A DNA stretch of 64,000 nucleotides from positions 1 through 64,000 of the forward strand of contig NZ_AMRI01000006.1 of NCBI RefSeq assembly GCF_000299915.1, given 5' to 3'. The position numbers and the translations under genes were made by a program. Of this stretch, positions 48,225-61,055 are shown piece after piece (the stretch's first letter is position 1; each line of letters starts with the position of its first letter). Source of the stretch: Gallaecimonas xiamenensis 3-C-1. Its GTDB lineage: Bacteria; Pseudomonadota; Gammaproteobacteria; Enterobacterales; Gallaecimonadaceae. The notes beneath the pieces are model-generated. The model had not been told where the DNA came from, did no database searches, and saw nothing but the letters and a program-made list of their open reading frames with translations.

Positions 48225-48928
48225 TCCACTACCGCCCCCTGGGCCCCATTGCCGCCATCAGCTTCGACCTGGACGACACCCTCTACGACAACGGGCCCTT
48301 GATACGTAGCGCCGAGGCCAAGCTGCAGCAATGGCTGGCCGAGCGGGTCAAGACCCTGGCCGACAGCGGCCCCTATTTCTGGCAATGGCGGCAGAGGGTC
48401 ATCAGCGAAGACCCCATGTTGGCCCATGACGCCACCGCCAGCCGCCACCAGGCCCTGAGCCGGGGCCTGACCGCCCTGGGGGTCAACCAGGCACAGGGCC
48501 TGGCCGACGCTGCCATGGCCCACTTCTTGGAGTGGCGCTCCGACTGCACCCTGGGCCCGGAGATCCACCTGCTGCTTGAGCAGCTGTCCAGCCGCCGGCC
48601 CCTGGTGGCCATTTCCAACGGCAATGCCGACATCGAGCGCCTGGGCTTGGGCAAGTACTTCAAGGGGGCCTTCCATGCCGGCGCCAGCCGCCGCATGAAA
48701 CCGGCCCCGGACCTGTTCCTGGCTGCCGCCCAGCACCTGAAACTGACCCCCAAGGCCATATTGCATATAGGGGATCACCTGCGGGACGACATCCAGGGCG
48801 CCTTGCAGGCCGGCTATCAGGCCGCCTGGTACAACCCAGAGGGGCTCTCCATCAAGAGCCAGGGCAAGGGCTTGTTGCTGCCCCATTTCGAGTTTCAATC
48901 ATTGGCCTCGCTGCGCCAGTTGCTATAA
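48221..48928 (+). CDS. yigB: HAD-family phosphatase YigB-like
   Basis: The 235-aa haloacid-dehalogenase hydrolase has motif I SFDLDDTLYDN, motif II VAISNGN, motif III lysine in RRMKPAPDLF and motif IV HIGDHLRDD. E. coli YigB dephosphorylates FMN. It sits between xerC and uvrD as in enterics, overlapping xerC by 4 bases. Confidence 0.93.
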   Translation: MIHYRPLGPIAAISFDLDDTLYDNGPLIRSAEAKLQQWLAERVKTLADSGPYFWQWRQRVISEDPMLAHDATASRHQALSRGLTALGVNQAQGLADAAMAHFLEWRSDCTLGPEIHLLLEQLSSRRPLVAISNGNADIERLGLGKYFKGAFHAGASRRMKPAPDLFLAAAQHLKLTPKAILHIGDHLRDDIQGALQAGYQAAWYNPEGLSIKSQGKGLLLPHFEFQSLASLRQLL

Positions 48929-48960
48929 TGGCCGCCACGTTAACCACTGTATAAATCCCC

Positions 48961-51117
48961 ATGAATGTAGCGCACCTGCTGGACGGCCTGAACGGCAAGC
49001 AACGGGAGGCGGTTGCCGCCCCCCAATCCAACCTGCTGGTGCTGGCTGGCGCCGGCTCCGGTAAAACCCGGGTGCTGGTGCACCGGATCGCCTTTCTTAT
49101 CCAGGGGTTAAACGTCTCCCCCTACGCCGTGATGGCGGTCACCTTCACCAACAAGGCCGCCAGCGAAATGCGTGGCCGGGTGGAGCAGCTGATGGGCGGC
49201 CAGCTGCGGGGCATGTGGCTGGGTACCTTCCACGGCCTGGCCCACCGGCTGCTGCGTTTTCATCACCAGGACGCCAAGCTGCCGGAGAACTTCCAGATCC
49301 TCGACTCCGACGACCAGTACCGGCTGGTGAAACGGGTGATGCGCAGCCTCAATATCGACGAAAAGAAATGGCCCATCCGCCAGGCCATGGGCTACATCAA
49401 CGGCAAGAAGGACGAAGGGCTGCGCCCCAAGCATATCGAGCCCCAGGACCCGGTGGACAAGCTTTGGCACCAGATCTACGAGGCCTACCAGAGCGCCTGT
49501 GAGCTGGCCGGCCTGGTGGACTTTGCCGAGCTGCTGCTGCGGGCCCTGGAGCTGCTGCGGGATAACCCGCACCTGCGGGAACATTACCAGGCCCGCTTCC
49601 AACACGTGCTGGTGGACGAATTCCAAGACACCAACAGCATCCAGTACGCCTGGCTGCGCCTGTTGGCCGGCCCCCAGAGCCACGTGATGATCGTCGGTGA
49701 CGACGACCAGTCCATCTACGGCTGGCGCGGTGCCCGGGTCGACAACATCCACCGCTTCCTGGAAGACTTTGCCCCCGCCACCACCATTCGCCTGGAGCAG
49801 AACTACCGCTCCACCGGCACCATCCTCAAGGCCGCCAATGGCCTTATCACCCACAACGCCGAGCGGCTGGGCAAGGATCTGTGGACCGAAGGCAAGGCCG
49901 GGGAGCCGGTGTCGGTATACGCCGGCTTTAACGAAATCGACGAAGCCCGCTTCGTGGTGGGCCGTATCCAGGCCTGGGTGGACGAGGGCGGCCGCTGGTC
50001 CGATGCCGCCATCCTCTATCGCAACAACGCCCAATCGCGGGTGCTGGAAGACGCCCTGCTGCGGGAAAGCATCAAGTACCGCATCTACGGCGGCCTGCGC
50101 TTTTTCGAGCGCCAGGAGATCAAGGACGCCCTGGCCTACCTGCGGCTGATGGCCAGCCGCGACGACGACGCCGCCTTCGAACGGGTGGTCAACACCCCGG
50201 CCAGGGGCATTGGCGATCGCACCATCGGCATAGTGCGCCAGCAGGCCAGGGAACAGGGCACCACCCTGTGGCGGGCCTGCCGCCAGTTGCTGGACGCCAA
50301 GGTACTGTCGGGGCGGGCCGGTAATGCCGTGCAGGGCTTTATGACCCTGGTGGACAACCTGGAAGAGCAGGGCTGTGACCAGGCCCTGGGCCGCCAGGTG
50401 GACATTGCCATCAAGGAGTCCGGCCTCTTTGCCATGTACCAGGCCGAGAAGGGCGAGAAAGGCCAGGCCAGGGTAGAGAACTTGGAAGAACTGGTGTCCG
50501 CCACCCAGGACTTCGAGCCGCCGGAAGGCAGCGAGGAGATGAGCGAGCTGAACGCCTTTTTGGCCCACGCCGCCCTGGAGTCCGGCGACACCCAGGCCGA
50601 CGAGTTCGAAGACGCGGTGCAGATGATGACCATGCACACCGCCAAGGGCCTGGAATTCCCCCTGGTGTTCCTGGTGGGGGTGGAGGAGGGCATGTTCCCG
50701 TCGATGCAGTCGGTCACCGACCCGGATCGCCTCGAGGAAGAGCGGCGCCTTTGCTACGTAGGCATGACCAGGGCCATGAAAAAGCTCTACCTCTGCTACG
50801 CCGAGTCACGCCGCCTCTACGGCCGGGACGAGTACCACACTCCCAGCCGCTTCCTGCGGGAAATCCCCCAGGACTGCCTGGAAGAGGTGCGGATGCGCAC
50901 CCAGGTCAGCCGCCCGGCGCCCCAGTACCAAAAGCGCCAGGACCAGTTCAACGAAACCGGCCTGAGCCTGGGCCAGCGGGTGCGCCACGCCAAGTTCGGC
51001 GACGGCATCATCATCAACTACGAAGGTACCGGGCCCCAGTCGCGGGTGCAGGTGGCCTTCGACGATGCCGGCCCCAAATGGCTGGTGGTGGCTTACGCCC
51101 GCCTAGAAGCGCTCTGA
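48961..51117 (+). CDS. uvrD: DNA helicase II UvrD
   Basis: The 718-aa superfamily 1A helicase works in nucleotide excision and mismatch repair (E. coli 720). Walker A is LAGAGSGKTRVLVHRIA and motif II VDEFQDTN. Motif III is MIVGDDDQSIYGWRGA, motif IV LEQNYRST, motif V MTMHTAKGLEFPLVFLVG and motif VI RRLCYVGMTRA. The C-terminal Tudor-like RNAP-interacting segment (VRHAKFGDGIIINYEG) is present. Preceded by a short promoter-size gap of 32 bases and followed by a terminator. Confidence 0.97.
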   Translation: MNVAHLLDGLNGKQREAVAAPQSNLLVLAGAGSGKTRVLVHRIAFLIQGLNVSPYAVMAVTFTNKAASEMRGRVEQLMGGQLRGMWLGTFHGLAHRLLRFHHQDAKLPENFQILDSDDQYRLVKRVMRSLNIDEKKWPIRQAMGYINGKKDEGLRPKHIEPQDPVDKLWHQIYEAYQSACELAGLVDFAELLLRALELLRDNPHLREHYQARFQHVLVDEFQDTNSIQYAWLRLLAGPQSHVMIVGDDDQSIYGWRGARVDNIHRFLEDFAPATTIRLEQNYRSTGTILKAANGLITHNAERLGKDLWTEGKAGEPVSVYAGFNEIDEARFVVGRIQAWVDEGGRWSDAAILYRNNAQSRVLEDALLRESIKYRIYGGLRFFERQEIKDALAYLRLMASRDDDAAFERVVNTPARGIGDRTIGIVRQQAREQGTTLWRACRQLLDAKVLSGRAGNAVQGFMTLVDNLEEQGCDQALGRQVDIAIKESGLFAMYQAEKGEKGQARVENLEELVSATQDFEPPEGSEEMSELNAFLAHAALESGDTQADEFEDAVQMMTMHTAKGLEFPLVFLVGVEEGMFPSMQSVTDPDRLEEERRLCYVGMTRAMKKLYLCYAESRRLYGRDEYHTPSRFLREIPQDCLEEVRMRTQVSRPAPQYQKRQDQFNETGLSLGQRVRHAKFGDGIIINYEGTGPQSRVQVAFDDAGPKWLVVAYARLEAL

Positions 51118-51133
51118 CCCCGCCAACCACACC

Positions 51134-51164
51134 AAAAAAGGCCGCCCCAAAGGGCGGCCTTTTT
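51134..51164. terminator. Terminator between uvrD and the convergent lipoprotein gene
   Basis: AAAAAAGGCCGCCC-CAAA-GGGCGGCCTTTTT stem-loop. A and T runs on both sides should allow it to work in both directions. Confidence 0.88.
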
Positions 51165-51481
51165 CATAGCAATAACACCAGGCCCAATACGCCTATGGCC
51201 ACCAGCAGGCTGTTGTTGAACAACTTGGCTAGGGCATTGGCTTTTTCCCCTTGGGGGCCCTCCCTGTGCTCTATGCCGGCCACCTGGGCCAAGGGCACAG
51301 AGCCTTTGGACGTCATCAGCAGTTCGTCAGTCTGACCTTGGTAGAGACCCTGCAGGCTGCGGCCATCCTTGAGGGTAACCCGGATCATCTCCCCCTGGCG
51401 CAGGGCCCCGGGGTCTTCCACATCCTGGGTGGAGGCGCAGGCCCCCAGCAGCAGCAAGGTCAACAGCAGCAATCTTGTCAT
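51164..51481 (-). CDS. Small lipoprotein with a C-terminal membrane helix
   Basis: The 105-aa protein starts at the ATG at 51481 after GAGGTGG. A lipoprotein signal ends LLLLGACAS. A short beta-rich segment (IRVTLKDGRSLQGLYQGQTDELLMTSKGSVPLAQVAGIEHRE, landmarks only) resembles an Sm/SH3-like strand set. The last 17 residues (SLLVAIGVLGLVLLL) form a membrane helix. A lipid anchor plus a terminal helix is unusual. Family not recognised. Confidence 0.72.
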   Translation of the reverse strand: MTRLLLLTLLLLGACASTQDVEDPGALRQGEMIRVTLKDGRSLQGLYQGQTDELLMTSKGSVPLAQVAGIEHREGPQGEKANALAKLFNNSLLVAIGVLGLVLLL

Positions 51482-51536
51482 GGCCCACCTCGGCAAGGGC
51501 TTTTCCCTTAGCCTAGTCCAGTGGGCCAAAAGGGAC

Positions 51537-52427
51537 TCAGGCCTTGGCTTGGCGCCGCTTGTATTGTTGGCGCAGGGCGTCGAACACGAAGACCCCCAGG
51601 GCACCCCAGATAAAGAGGAAGGTCAGGGCCTTGTGGGGATCGAAGGACTCTCCGTAAACGGCCACTGCCAGCACAAAGGTCAGGCTGGGGCCTATGTATT
51701 GGAAGAAGCCCAGTACCGACAAAGGCAGGTGCCTGGCCGCCGCGATAAAGCACAATAAGGGCACAGTGGTGACCACCCCTGCGGCGATCAACAGGCCGTT
51801 GAGCTGCCAGGTGTTGTGGCTCATGCCAGTGGGGCTGTCGAGCCACCAGAGGTAGACCAGGGCTGCCGGCAGCAGCAGTAGGGTTTCCACGAACAGGCCG
51901 GCGATAGGGTCCACCGGCACCTTCTTGCGAAAGAGCCCATAAAGGCCAAAAGAGGTGGCCAGCACCAGGGCTATCCAGGGCAGGCTGCCGTAGGCGATCA
52001 GCTGGGCCAGCACCCCAAGGGCGGCCAGGGCCAGGGCGACCCACTGCAGGCGGCGCAGCCGCTCTCCCAGGAACAACATGCCAAGGGCCACGTTGATCAG
52101 GGGATTGATGTAATAGCCCAGACTGGCTTCCAGCATGTGGTTACTGTTGATGGCCCAGATAAAGAGGCCCCAGTTGGTGGCGATAAGGCAGGCAGTCAGC
52201 AGCAGGGTCTGCCACTGGCGGCGCTGGCGAAAGACCTGGCGCACCGCTGCCAGTTTGCGCAGCCCCAGCAGCAGGCCCAACAGCAGCACGCAGGACCAGA
52301 CCACCCTGTGGGTGAGGATTTCGGTGGCCGGTACCGCCTGGATCAGCTTAAAGTAGGCCGGGGCTATGCCCCACAGGAAATAGGCGCCCAGGGCGTAGAA
52401 GGTACCTTTGGAATCCACGGTCGCCAT
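51537..52427 (-). CDS. rarD: EamA-family transporter RarD
   Basis: The 296-aa inner-membrane protein has ten predicted helices. GTFYALGAYFLWGIAPAYFKL, HRVVWS, TNWGLFIWAINSNHMLEASLGYYINPL and LGFFQYIGPSLTFVLAV are diagnostic for RarD. The name comes from a chloramphenicol-sensitivity context; the true substrate is unknown. I use the ATG at 52427 with GGAG upstream. Confidence 0.93.
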   Translation of the reverse strand: MATVDSKGTFYALGAYFLWGIAPAYFKLIQAVPATEILTHRVVWSCVLLLGLLLGLRKLAAVRQVFRQRRQWQTLLLTACLIATNWGLFIWAINSNHMLEASLGYYINPLINVALGMLFLGERLRRLQWVALALAALGVLAQLIAYGSLPWIALVLATSFGLYGLFRKKVPVDPIAGLFVETLLLLPAALVYLWWLDSPTGMSHNTWQLNGLLIAAGVVTTVPLLCFIAAARHLPLSVLGFFQYIGPSLTFVLAVAVYGESFDPHKALTFLFIWGALGVFVFDALRQQYKRRQAKA

Positions 52428-52516
52428 GACCACTCCGGGATCGGAAATCGAGAGGCCGACATGCTAGCAGAGCCAGGGGCCGACGTCTCGGCGCCTGGCC
52501 GCAAGCAAGGTGCTGC

Positions 52517-54508
52517 CTAGGCCATGCGAAAGCCGCTGAGGCGCTGCTCCAGGGTGGAAAGTTGCTCGCGCAGGTGCCGGGCGGCATCGTTGACGGTTTT
52601 CACCCTCAGCACCGTATCTTCCGACAGGTTATTGATGCCGCTGGTGGTCAGCTGCACCTCGGCCAGGGTAGCGGACTGCTGTTCGGCGGCGGCCGCCACC
52701 TGGCTGACCAGGTCTTGCACCCGCTCTATCTCCCGGGTGACCAGGGCCACGGCCTCGGCGCTGTCCCGCACCCGGCTGGCGGTTTGCAACACCTGCTCTT
52801 CGTTCCTTTCCATGGCCGCCAGGGCGCTGGCGCTGGAGTTTTGCAGTCGCTCTATCATGGTGCGCACGCTCTCGGTGGACTCCCGGGTCTTGTAAGCCAA
52901 GGAACGCACCTCGTCCGCCACCACCGCAAAACCCCGGCCCTGTTCACCGGCCCGGGCCGCCTCTATGGCGGGATTGAGGGCCAGCAGGTTGGTCTGCTCG
53001 GCAATGCCGGTAATGGTGTCGAGGATGCCGGAGATCTCGCCGCTGTGCTGGTCAAGGCGCTCAATCTCGGCCCTGTTGTCGGCGATGGAGTGGGTCAGTT
53101 CCTGAAAACCCTGATTGACCGACTCGGTCAGATGCTGGCTGCGTTCCACATGCTCACCGGCCTGGTTCATAGAATCCCGGGCCAGCTGCATGCTGCCGGA
53201 CACCTCGGCGGCGGCCTGGGCGATTTCCTGCATGGCGTGGGCCAGCTGCTCGGCCCGCTGGTGCTGACTGTCGGCGTTACCGGTGGCGGCACCGGCAGCC
53301 TGCATGATGTTGTCCATCACTTCGGTGGCGGAGCGGGCCGTTACATGGAAGCCCTTGAAGATACCTGCCACCTCGTCCAGATGCTGGTCCACCGAGCGGC
53401 TGATGTTGCCCAGCTCATCGCCGCTGTCGTCGTTGAGGCGCAGGGTCAGGTCCGAGTCCTGGGTGATGGCGCGCAGGGTATGGTCCACCACGTGGACCCG
53501 GTGCTTTAGGGAGCGGGTCAGCACCCAGATCAGATAAATCAGAGGGCAGATCAGGGCCAGGCTGGCCAGCCCGGACCAGAACAAGGCGGCGCGGGCATCT
53601 CCCTGGGTGGCATGGGCTCTGTCCCTGAGCAGCAGGTTCAGCTCCTGGGCCAGCCCCTTGATAGCGCCTATCCGCTCCGTCGCCAGCGCAAACCAACGCC
53701 CCTGGGAAGGGTCGGCCAGGCTGCCCCCTTCCCCCTGGCGCAGCAGTTGCTGCTGTATGCCTTCCACCTGCTGCCAATAGTCCTTGGCCCGCAGGGCTTC
53801 CAGCCGCTCGGCAAAATCCACCGGAGCCAGATGCTGGAACTGGGTCAGGTAAATGTCGGAAGAGGTGATGGCCTGCACCACCACGTAGTAGTTGCCCTCG
53901 TCCAGTTGGCCCCGGGCAAAGGCGCCGTTAAGGAGGCCCCGTACCCGCCCCGACTCTTCGGTGGCCCAAAACAGGGTCAGGGTGGCGTCCAGCAGGTTTT
54001 TCAGCTCCGGCACCCGGGTCAGGTTACGGGACAGGGTGGAGGAAAAAGTCAGGGCCTTGTCGTTAAGGCTGCTGAAATAACCGAAGGCGCCGCTGTTGGG
54101 CACCAGGTCGTCCACCCTTTGGCGCACCCTGGGCAGCTCGTCCAGTTGGTCCAGGATCAACCGGACCCTGTCCCGGCTTTCCTGACCGAGTTCCGCCAGG
54201 GGCCAGGCCCTGATCTTGGTCACGGCGGCATCCATTTTCTGGCGCTGCTCGGCCAGCTCCTTGGCAAAACGCTGGCCGTTGGAGCCGATGTAACCGGCAC
54301 TGAGGCCCCGCTCCACCGCCCCCTGTTGGGCCAGGTCGGAGGCACTCTCCACCAGCTCCACCAGCTCCACGGCGGTGGCCGCCTGGCCGGCCTGGCCCAG
54401 CAAATCACCGAAATAGAGCACCAGGGCCAGCAGCATGCCGGCCAAAGGTACCAGGGAGACGATCAACACAGCGTGCACGAACTGAAGGCGGGCCAGTAGG
54501 GGTCGCAT
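52517..54508 (-). CDS. Methyl-accepting chemotaxis protein with a NIT sensor domain
   Basis: The 663-aa protein starts at the ATG at 54508, the better spaced of two tandem ATGs after AGGAGG. TM1 (about 14-35) is followed by a large all-helical periplasmic NIT domain (about 45-300: [20 protein letters not shown]), TM2 (about 310-330), a HAMP-like region and the signalling domain. NIT domains are associated with nitrate/nitrite sensing. In the hairpin tip, normally [20 protein letters not shown], the second Ala is Pro (residue 513, codon CCC at 52970-52972). The other receptor in this window has the normal Ala. Confidence 0.92.
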   Translation of the reverse strand: MRPLLARLQFVHAVLIVSLVPLAGMLLALVLYFGDLLGQAGQAATAVELVELVESASDLAQQGAVERGLSAGYIGSNGQRFAKELAEQRQKMDAAVTKIRAWPLAELGQESRDRVRLILDQLDELPRVRQRVDDLVPNSGAFGYFSSLNDKALTFSSTLSRNLTRVPELKNLLDATLTLFWATEESGRVRGLLNGAFARGQLDEGNYYVVVQAITSSDIYLTQFQHLAPVDFAERLEALRAKDYWQQVEGIQQQLLRQGEGGSLADPSQGRWFALATERIGAIKGLAQELNLLLRDRAHATQGDARAALFWSGLASLALICPLIYLIWVLTRSLKHRVHVVDHTLRAITQDSDLTLRLNDDSGDELGNISRSVDQHLDEVAGIFKGFHVTARSATEVMDNIMQAAGAATGNADSQHQRAEQLAHAMQEIAQAAAEVSGSMQLARDSMNQAGEHVERSQHLTESVNQGFQELTHSIADNRAEIERLDQHSGEISGILDTITGIAEQTNLLALNPAIEAARAGEQGRGFAVVADEVRSLAYKTRESTESVRTMIERLQNSSASALAAMERNEEQVLQTASRVRDSAEAVALVTREIERVQDLVSQVAAAAEQQSATLAEVQLTTSGINNLSEDTVLRVKTVNDAARHLREQLSTLEQRLSGFRMA

Positions 54509-54626
54509 CATTCCTCCTGCGTCGGGGCGCGTCCTTGAGCAAATGTCTTGAAGGACAGGAGGTTAAGATTAGTACAAAAAAGAGGCAGCCAGCGGCCACG
54601 CCGGCGCCCCTATGCCTTGCCAGGCC

Positions 54627-55190
54627 TTAGCCAGGGTGGCGGTGGCAGCTCACCAGGTGGTCGTTAACCAGGCCAACAGCCTGCATAAAGGCATAGATGA
54701 TGGTGGGTCCAACGAATCGGAAACCCCGTTTTTTCAAGTCTTTGCTGATCTTCTCCGCCAAAGGGGTCACGGCGGGCACCTCGGCCAGGGTCTGGGGTTG
54801 GTTACGGATAGGCTGGCCGTCCACAAAGGCCCACAGATAGCTGGCGAAGCTGCCAAACTCCTGCTGCACCCGGATAAAAGCCTTGGCGTTATCGATGCTG
54901 GCGGCCACCTTGAGGCGGTTGCGCACTATACCGGGGTTGGCCAGCAAGCGGCTCTGATCCTCATCGTCGTAGCCGGCGATTTTCTGCACGTCGAACTGGT
55001 CGTAGGCGGCGCGGTAGGACTCACGTTTACGCAGCACGGTGATCCAGGATAAGCCGGCCTGGGCTCCTTCGAGGATAAGGAATTCGAAGAGGGTGCGATC
55101 GTCGTGGACCGGCTCGCCCCACTCGGTGTCGTGATATTGCTGGTAAAGGGGATCCTGGCCACACCAGGGGCAACGCTTGAGATCGTCCAT
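54627..55190 (-). CDS. tag: DNA-3-methyladenine glycosylase I (Tag)
   Basis: The 187-aa HhH-fold repair enzyme excises 3-methyladenine. I use the ATG at 55190 after TTGGAG. The zinc-site residues are present at both ends (KRCPWCG...YHDTEWG and NDHLVSCHRHPG). The pocket acid lies in LEGAQAGLSWITVLRKRE, and KKRGFRFVGPTIIYAFMQA is typical Tag. Confidence 0.95.
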   Translation of the reverse strand: MDDLKRCPWCGQDPLYQQYHDTEWGEPVHDDRTLFEFLILEGAQAGLSWITVLRKRESYRAAYDQFDVQKIAGYDDEDQSRLLANPGIVRNRLKVAASIDNAKAFIRVQQEFGSFASYLWAFVDGQPIRNQPQTLAEVPAVTPLAEKISKDLKKRGFRFVGPTIIYAFMQAVGLVNDHLVSCHRHPG

Positions 55191-55324
55191 GACAACTCCA
55201 AAAGACAAACAGGGCCTCTACCTTGCCTGATGGCCTGGAGCAGCTCAAGAGGCCTTTTCAGGCTGAAACTTGGCAACAGCTGGTCAAAAAACTTTCATTT
55301 GCCCAGCCATTTTGTGACCAATGA

Positions 55325-58048
<2,724 letters not shown>

Positions 58049-58053
58049 CCGAG

Positions 58054-58080
58054 CAAAGCCCCGCCTGGCGGGGCTTTTTA
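58054..58080 (+). terminator. Rho-independent terminator after the chitinase gene
   Basis: AAAGCCCCGCC-TGG-CGGGGCTTTTT stem-loop, 6 bases after the stop codon. Confidence 0.88.
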
Positions 58081-58147
58081 CTGGCCAAAGCCAGGCTTTC
58101 TTCCACTGCCGCTTTCTGCCAAGCTGTCTCTTATCAAGGAGATAGCC

Positions 58148-59236
58148 ATGTTTCGTTACCTGCTGTTACTAAGCCTTTTCACCGTCCCGGTACTGGCCGA
58201 GGTGGAAGAAGCCCGCCTGCCCAAGGCCGAAGCGGCCATGCCCGGCCTGCTGACGCCCTTCGCGCCATTGCTGGCCAAGCTGGACGCCAACAGCGACCTG
58301 GACCAGGTCGCCCAGGTGGCGGCCCAGGGTTTTGCCCTTGGCAAGGCATTGGCCCGGGAGCGCCTGGACGACAGGCCCCTGTACTGGTTCCGCCTGGCCG
58401 GCAAGGCCAAGCTGCGGGCCCTGGCACTACCCCAAGCCCAGAAGGACGCCTTGCTGCGCCGCTTCGAACGGGTCAGCAGGGGCATCGAAGACATTCATTT
58501 TTCCGGCCCGGAAAAGCGCATCCTGCTGACCGGCTTCGATCCCTTCTTCCTGGACCGCCATATCGACCAGTCCAATCCCTCCGGCCTGGCAGCCTTGTTG
58601 CTGGACGGCCAGCTGATTGAGCAGGATGGCATCAAGGCCAGGGTGGAGACGGTGTTGGTGCCGGTGCGCTTTGCCGACTTCGATGAGGGCCTGATTGAAC
58701 GGCTGCTGCTGCCTTTCTACACCCAAAACAGCGCCGACATGGTGGTGACTGTGTCCATGGGCCGCAGCGATTTTGACCTGGAGCGCTACCCCGGCAAACG
58801 CCGCAGCGCCGAGGCGCCGGACAACCTCAATGTGATGACCGGTGCCACCAGCGTACTGCCAAAGCTGCCGCTACTTTACGGCAAGCCCTTGTCGGGCCCG
58901 GAGTTCGTCAGCTTTAGCCTGCCGGTGGATGCCATGGAAGGGGCGCCTGGCCCCTTCAAGATCAACGACAACCGCCTGGTAGCCACCCTGGGGGGCGAGA
59001 AGGAGGCCCTGCACCTTAAGGAGATCCAGGACGAGGTGTCGGTGCGGGGCTCGGGGGGCGGCTACCTGTCCAACGAGATCAGCTATCGGGCCATCCGCCT
59101 GCGCAACATCGTCGGCAGCCCTATCCCGGTGGGCCATGTCCACACCCCCCGCATCGAGGCCTACGACAAGGCCAAGGAAAAGGCCATTGTCGAGCAGCTA
59201 AAGGCGATGCTGGGCCGGGCCCTGCCCAGCCTCTAA
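58148..59236 (+). CDS. Exported pyroglutamyl-peptidase I-like (C15) protein lacking the Cys nucleophile
   Basis: The 362-aa protein has a signal peptide (MFRYLLLLSLFTVPVLA) and an unrecognised helical region (about 20-122). The rest follows peptidase family C15: KRILLTGFDPFF, a QSNPSG turn, then SMGRSDFDLERY with the catalytic-type Glu212, and finally SNEISYRAIRL and VGHVHTPRI with His332. In true pyroglutamyl peptidases the SN-E position is CN; here the nucleophile is Ser308. Known C15 enzymes are cytosolic and about 215 aa, so export, the 100-residue extension and the Ser are all odd. It may be an inactive binding protein or a serine variant. Confidence 0.75.
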   Translation: MFRYLLLLSLFTVPVLAEVEEARLPKAEAAMPGLLTPFAPLLAKLDANSDLDQVAQVAAQGFALGKALARERLDDRPLYWFRLAGKAKLRALALPQAQKDALLRRFERVSRGIEDIHFSGPEKRILLTGFDPFFLDRHIDQSNPSGLAALLLDGQLIEQDGIKARVETVLVPVRFADFDEGLIERLLLPFYTQNSADMVVTVSMGRSDFDLERYPGKRRSAEAPDNLNVMTGATSVLPKLPLLYGKPLSGPEFVSFSLPVDAMEGAPGPFKINDNRLVATLGGEKEALHLKEIQDEVSVRGSGGGYLSNEISYRAIRLRNIVGSPIPVGHVHTPRIEAYDKAKEKAIVEQLKAMLGRALPSL

Positions 59237-59242
59237 GGCAAT

Positions 59243-59271
59243 AAAAAAGGGAGCCAAAGGCTCCCTTTTTT
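59243..59271. terminator. Bidirectional terminator between the C15-like gene and argS
   Basis: AAAAAAGGGAGCC-AAA-GGCTCCCTTTTTT is a near-perfect stem with A and T runs on both sides. Confidence 0.9.
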
Positions 59272-59282
59272 GTCGCTGTGGC

Positions 59283-61019
59283 TTACATCCGTTCCAGGGT
59301 CTTGATACCCAGCAGGTCCAGGCCCTGCTTGAGGGTGCGGGCGGTCAGGTGAGCCAGTTTCAGGCGCGAGCCTTTCACCCCTTCGTCTTCGCTGGACAGG
59401 ATCGGGCAGGCCTCGTAGAAACCGGAGAAGAGTCCTGCCAGTTCAAAGAGATACAGGCACAGGTAATGGGGAGCGCCTTCGCGCACCACAGACTCGATGG
59501 TCTCTTCGAACTGCAGCAGCTTCTGGGCCAGGGCCTTTTCCTGGGGCTCGGCCAGCAGCAGCGGGGCGCTCAGGCTGGCAGCGTCGATGCCGGCCTTGCG
59601 GAAGATGGAAGCCACCCTGGTGTAGGCGTAGAGCATGTAGGGGGCGGTGTTGCCCTCAAAGCTCAGCATGGCGTCGAAGCTGAAGATGTAGTCTGAGCTG
59701 CGGTGCTTGGACAGATCGGCGTATTTGACGGCGCCGATACCCACGGCGTGGGCTATCTCGCGCAGTTCCGCCTCGTCGAAGTCGCTGTTGCGCTCCTTGA
59801 CCAGCTGATAGGCCTTGTCTTCGGCTTCCACCAGCAGGTCAATCAGCTTGACGGTGCCGCCGCTGCGGGTCTTGAAGGGCTTGCCGTCTTCGCCGTTCAT
59901 GGTGCCAAAGCCCATGTGCTCCAGGCTCAGCGCATCGCGCACAAAACCGGCCTTGTGGGCCAGGGTGAACACCTGCTTGAAGTGCAGGGCCTGGCGCTGA
60001 TCCACAAAGTAAAGGGCGCGGTCGGCCTTCAGTACGTTGTTGCGATAGCGCATGGCCGCCAGGTCGGTAGTGGCATAGAGATAACCACCGCCGGCCTTTT
60101 GAATGATGATCGGCAGTATGGAGCCGTCTTTATTCTTGAACTCGTCCAGGAACACGCATTTGGCGCCCTGGTCTTCCACCAGCAGGCCCTTGGCCTCCAG
60201 ATCCGATACCACCTGGGCCAGATCGGCATTGTAGGCAGACTCGCCCATCACGTCCTGGCGGGTCAGGGACACGTTCAACTTGTGGTATACCTCATGGCAG
60301 TGAGCCAGGGAGATGTCGTTGAATTCGCGCCACATTTTCAGGCAGGCTTGGTCGCCGCCCTGCAGCTGCACCACCAGTTCACGGGCGCGGTTGGCAAAGG
60401 CTTCGTCTTCGTCGAAGCAGCCCTTGGCGGCGCGGTAGAAGACTTCCAGGTCGGACAGGCCCATCTCGGCCTGGCTCTTGCCCTCGGCCTTTTGCTTTTC
60501 AAGGTAGGCCAGCAGCATGCCGAACTGGGTGCCCCAGTCGCCCACGTGGTTCTGGCGCACCACCTTGTGGCCCAGGAACTCCAGGGTACGGACCACGGCG
60601 TCACCGATGATGGTGGAGCGCAGGTGGCCAACGTGCATTTCCTTGGCCAGGTTCGGGCTGGAGTAATCCACCACCACGGTTTGGGCTGCGGGCTTGCTGA
60701 CCGCCAGGGCGGCGTCAGCCAGTGCCTTTTCGGCTTGCTCGGCCAGCCACTGGGGCTTGAGGAAGATGTTGATAAAACCGGGGCCGGCGATCTCCAGTTT
60801 GTCGGCGATACCGTCCAGCTCCAGGTTATCCAGCAGCTTTTGTGCGAATTCGCGGGGGTTCTGGCCCATTCGCTTGGCAGCGCCCATGACACCGTTGGCC
60901 TGGTAATCGCCAAACTCCGGCCTGGCAGACTGGCGCACCGCAGCCGGTGTCCCAATCGGCGCACCCGCAGCCACCATGGCGGCCCCAACCTTGTCATTAA
61001 GCAGCGCTTGAATGTTCAC
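59283..61019 (-). CDS. argS: Arginyl-tRNA synthetase ArgS
   Basis: The 578-aa class I enzyme (E. coli 577) starts at a GTG at 61019, as the sequence (M)[20 protein letters not shown] aligns with the E. coli start. The N-terminal Add-1 domain contains [11 protein letters not shown], the HIGH-type motif is [12 protein letters not shown], and [17 protein letters not shown] takes the place of KMSKS. The C-terminal anticodon-binding helices ([28 protein letters not shown] by landmarks) are complete. Confidence 0.97.
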   Translation of the reverse strand: MNIQALLNDKVGAAMVAAGAPIGTPAAVRQSARPEFGDYQANGVMGAAKRMGQNPREFAQKLLDNLELDGIADKLEIAGPGFINIFLKPQWLAEQAEKALADAALAVSKPAAQTVVVDYSSPNLAKEMHVGHLRSTIIGDAVVRTLEFLGHKVVRQNHVGDWGTQFGMLLAYLEKQKAEGKSQAEMGLSDLEVFYRAAKGCFDEDEAFANRARELVVQLQGGDQACLKMWREFNDISLAHCHEVYHKLNVSLTRQDVMGESAYNADLAQVVSDLEAKGLLVEDQGAKCVFLDEFKNKDGSILPIIIQKAGGGYLYATTDLAAMRYRNNVLKADRALYFVDQRQALHFKQVFTLAHKAGFVRDALSLEHMGFGTMNGEDGKPFKTRSGGTVKLIDLLVEAEDKAYQLVKERNSDFDEAELREIAHAVGIGAVKYADLSKHRSSDYIFSFDAMLSFEGNTAPYMLYAYTRVASIFRKAGIDAASLSAPLLLAEPQEKALAQKLLQFEETIESVVREGAPHYLCLYLFELAGLFSGFYEACPILSSEDEGVKGSRLKLAHLTARTLKQGLDLLGIKTLERM

Positions 61020-61055
61020 AACACCATCCCGTCGAAAAAGAAATTGAACAAAGGG

